DNA of 64,000 nucleotides from Actinocrispum wychmicini (GTDB lineage Bacteria > Actinomycetota > Actinomycetes > Mycobacteriales > Pseudonocardiaceae), in NCBI RefSeq assembly GCF_004345645.1, contig NZ_SLWS01000001.1, positions 871,546 to 935,545 on the forward strand, written 5' to 3'. The position numbers were made by a program, and so were the translations under genes. Every line of letters begins with the position of its first letter. The first letter of the stretch is position 1. The notes beneath the pieces are model-generated. The model was not told the DNA's origin. It saw only the letters and a program-made list of their open reading frames with translations, and made no database searches. This document shows, piece by piece, positions 62,192-64,000 of this stretch.

Positions 62192-62721
62192 CGGACGTCC
62201 GCCAACCTGAGCCGCAGCAGCCGAAGACACCGCCCCTTGGCCTGGCCGACGCTCCCCATGCCGAGGTCCAACACGCCCGCCAACTCGGCGTACGTGTACT
62301 CGGGCAGGTACGCGAACAGCCGCAGCAGCTGCTGGCATCGCGCCGGCAGGCGTCGAATGGCCGTCCAGAGTTCCCGGTCCCGCGCGTCGGCGAGAACTGT
62401 GTGCTCAGGGACGGCGATGTCGTCGTCGGTGCCGCTCTCGGGGCGCCACTTCAAGGGCAGCGGGCGGCGCATCCTGATCACCCGCATGCATTCGTTCTTC
62501 GCGGTGGTGACGATCCAGGCCGCGACCCGCGCCGGCTCCTTCAGGTCACCGAGGTGCTCGGCGAGGTTGAGCATCGTGGTCTGGAAGACGTCGGCCGCGT
62601 CCTCGTCGTTGAGCCGGTGGGAACGGGTCACCGCCCAGATCCGTGGCCCGTGCTCGTCGACGATCCGCTGCCAGGCCTGTTCGTCCCACCGGGTGAGGCC
62701 GGGAACCAAGTCGCTGAACAT
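62188..62721 (-). CDS. ECF RNA polymerase sigma factor
   Basis: The 177-residue sigma-70 ECF protein has region 2 at about 14-80 (DEDAADVFQTTMLNLAEHLG, WIVTTAKNECMRVIR) and region 4 at about 115-170 (LPARCQQLLRLFAY, TYAELAGVLDLGMGSVGQAKGR helix-turn-helix). It has no extra C-terminal domain. No anti-sigma factor of the zinc type is adjacent; the two coupled downstream genes replace it. It is first in the operon sigma-small protein-CHAT. Confidence 0.9.
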   Translation of the reverse strand: MFSDLVPGLTRWDEQAWQRIVDEHGPRIWAVTRSHRLNDEDAADVFQTTMLNLAEHLGDLKEPARVAAWIVTTAKNECMRVIRMRRPLPLKWRPESGTDDDIAVPEHTVLADARDRELWTAIRRLPARCQQLLRLFAYLPEYTYAELAGVLDLGMGSVGQAKGRCLRLLRLRLADVR

Positions 62722-62777
62722 GCAGCCTCAGACGCCGCACCAGCCCCGACAGCTCCCCAACGGACCCGATCGAGTGA

Positions 62778-63221
62778 TCAACTCGACTCGAGCGACTCGG
62801 TGAAACGCAACAGCAGCCGGGCGAACTCAGCCCGGTCCTCGGCCGGCCACTCGGTCATCAGCTCGTCGTAGTGCCGCTGCCGGGTTCGGTGTGCCTCTTC
62901 GACCAGTTCGACACCGCTGTCGGTCAGCACGAGCCCGGTCCGCCGCCCGTCCGCCTGCGACGCGACCCGCCGCACCCAGCCGGCCTCGATGGCCGCCGAG
63001 GCCAGCCGGCTGCCCCGGGACGGGTCGATGCCCAGCCGGTCGGCCACCTCCCGGACCGACACCTCGTCCGCCCCGGCCACCGGCCCCTGGTCCACCGCGT
63101 CCACCACACCCAGCACGACCACGTCCACGTTCTGGATGCCGGCGCGTTTCGCCAGGGAATGGCGGGTTTGGCTGCGTCGGATCCGGTTCATCGCGAGCTC
63201 GATGGCTGCCAGTTCGTCCAC
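62778..63221 (-). CDS. MarR family transcriptional regulator
   Basis: The 147-residue winged-helix protein has MarR features: an N-terminal helix, recognition region VSVREVADRLGIDPSRGSRLASAAIEAGWVRRVASQADGR with the wing RR..DGRR, and a C-terminal dimer helix. It starts at GTG 63221, divergent from the gene at 63297. The perfect palindrome at 63253-63267 is a plausible operator for both genes. Confidence 0.88.
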   Translation of the reverse strand: MDELAAIELAMNRIRRSQTRHSLAKRAGIQNVDVVVLGVVDAVDQGPVAGADEVSVREVADRLGIDPSRGSRLASAAIEAGWVRRVASQADGRRTGLVLTDSGVELVEEAHRTRQRHYDELMTEWPAEDRAEFARLLLRFTESLESS

Positions 63222-63236
63222 CTCGCGAAGCCTACC

Positions 63237-63266
63237 TTGACCAAGGCATATTCATGCTAGTAGCAT
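63237..63266 (+). promoter_or_regulatory. Promoter of gene 63297
   Basis: TTGACC (63237-63242) as -35 and TAGCAT (63261-63266) as -10, with an 18-base spacer. The -10 lies inside the MarR-type palindrome, so binding there would block RNA polymerase. An overlapping CCTTG-AC-CAAGG partial dyad covers the -35 (63235-63246). Confidence 0.55.
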
Positions 63267-63267
63267 G
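63253..63267. promoter_or_regulatory. Perfect 15-bp palindrome, probable MarR operator
   Basis: CATGCTA-G-TAGCATG is a perfect dyad of 7-base arms with one central base, in the 75-base gap between divergent marR and the gene at 63297. Its size and spacing fit MarR dimer sites. It overlaps the predicted -10 box. Confidence 0.7.
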
Positions 63268-63296
63268 GACATGTCGAAAGCATTCAAGGAGGAGTC

Positions 63297-63836
63297 ATGC
63301 GAGTCATCTCGATCGGCAAGTCACCCCGGATCCTGGACGCCCTCACCAACGCCCTCGAAGAAGCCGGATACCAGGCGGTCAGCTCCACCCACTACGACCG
63401 GACCGACGACCCACTACTCAACGAGCGGTACGACTCCGTCGCGTTCGGCCGGGCTGTCACCCCTGAGATGCGGGAACGGTTCGAACGGATCCTGCGCGGG
63501 CACAACCCGGAAATCGCCTCGGTCGTGGGCATGTGTCCCGAAGTGGGCGTCCTGGTCGGGCAGGTCGACTACGCGTTGGCCCGCCTCCGGGAAGGCCCCG
63601 AGTTCACCGTCGAAGGCCAGGAAGTACGTGTGACGACAAGTGCCGAAGTGACGCTGTCGTGGCGGATTCGACGGGTGAACCTGCTGTTCCAGCCCAGCGT
63701 CAAGGTCTTCCACACGGCGACCTTAGAGCCGGGCACCCACACCGTCCGGATCAGCGAACGCGACAAACTCCGCCTCGGCAGTAACTTCCTTCAAGTGACG
63801 GCGGACGACAAGGTGGTGTTCACCACGCGGTGTTGA
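63297..63836 (+). CDS. Unknown two-domain protein under probable MarR control
   Basis: The 179-residue protein has an N-terminal Rossmann/receiver-like half (RVISIGKSPRILDALTNALEEAGYQAV, FGRAVTPEMRERFERIL). The C-terminal half is beta-rich (WRIRRVNLLFQPSVKVF, LEPGTHTVRISERDKLR). No family is recognised confidently. ATG 63297 follows AAGGAGGAG, so the start is firm. The promoter carries the palindrome, suggesting induction by a signal sensed by the divergent MarR protein. A small-molecule reductase or binding role is only a guess. Confidence 0.65.
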   Translation: MRVISIGKSPRILDALTNALEEAGYQAVSSTHYDRTDDPLLNERYDSVAFGRAVTPEMRERFERILRGHNPEIASVVGMCPEVGVLVGQVDYALARLREGPEFTVEGQEVRVTTSAEVTLSWRIRRVNLLFQPSVKVFHTATLEPGTHTVRISERDKLRLGSNFLQVTADDKVVFTTRC

Positions 63837-63904
63837 ATTTGCCCTCGCAAGCTCGGGCGCCTCTAGTGTCCCGCGCCGGAAGTCCGACACCTTTCTCAAC
63901 GGCC

Positions 63905-63988
63905 CAGCTTCCCGCTGGCCGCACGGCCGAAAGGCCCAAGTACAACCCGGTACGAGGACCTTCCGGCCGCACGCCCAGCGGAAACCTG
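63905..63988. repeat. Imperfect inverted repeat at window end
   Basis: Arms of 39 bases (63905-63943 and 63950-63988) with about ten mismatches flank a six-base loop. The arms share GCTGG and CGGCCG-AAGG. It lies about 70 bases past the stop of the gene at 63297. It may be a terminator or a dispersed repeat; the window ends 12 bases later. Confidence 0.6.
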
Positions 63989-64000
63989 GATCCGCCGAAT

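Overview
The window is very GC-rich, densely packed and rich in GTG/TTG starts and ATGA/GTGA stop-start overlaps, as in a filamentous actinomycete. A DasR-type operator upstream of a GH18 chitinase, DUF445 and DUF4082 proteins, an ECF sigma/CHAT locus and many GT4 glycosyltransferases fit Actinobacteria, plausibly Pseudonocardiales. The order is inference only: no rRNA or tRNA gene was seen.

About 70% of the window (604-45616, with outliers at 49369-51936) is an exopolysaccharide/surface-glycan island. Block A (604-23561) starts with a membrane sugar-1-phosphate transferase. A sugar-nucleotide tailoring cassette follows (two zinc-finger methyltransferase-family proteins, a nucleotidyltransferase, a PIG-L deacetylase, an SDR and an RmlC-like epimerase). 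It continues with a Wzz-Wzy fusion, a separate Wzz, several GT4 enzymes, a secreted GH26 glycosidase, a GT2-GT4 fusion, a Wzx flippase, a tandem GT pair, a DedA-holin-phosphodiesterase fusion coupled to a metallo-beta-lactamase-fold protein, and a TagA/WecG-type GT26. A GSA-type aminotransferase bridges to block B (25325-39425). Block B opens with a second copy of the initiating transferase, then two secreted proteins (one a 1361-residue dimethylformamidase-like/Ig/DUF4082 protein), GT4 enzymes, a lone PglD-N domain, a second flippase, a GT39 enzyme, a second Wzy and a second Wzz. The island therefore holds two Wzx/Wzy-type assembly sets. Block C (39645-45616) carries an MFS transporter, a beta-propeller protein, a GT2, a GT4 and UDP-glucose dehydrogenase.

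After the island comes a compact three-gene minus-strand operon (49187-45633): two membrane-tethered solute-binding-like proteins, one fused to a VWA domain, plus a small membrane protein, with no permease. Next are a CelD/BcsL-type acyltransferase, GT2 and NodB-type deacetylase operon (51936-49369), a chitinase under an apparent DasR site, a NIPA/EamA-like transporter, a repeat-containing secreted protein divergent from a cytosolic-looking subtilase, a 575-bp spacer with a ~146-bp imperfect palindrome, DUF445, a PLP aminotransferase, an ECF sigma-small protein-CHAT operon, and a MarR regulator divergent from an unknown two-domain protein with a perfect 15-bp palindrome between them.

The least-described candidates are the SBP/VWA operon, the sigma-small protein-CHAT operon, the DedA-holin-phosphodiesterase/MBL pair and the DUF4082 giant protein embedded in the glycan locus.
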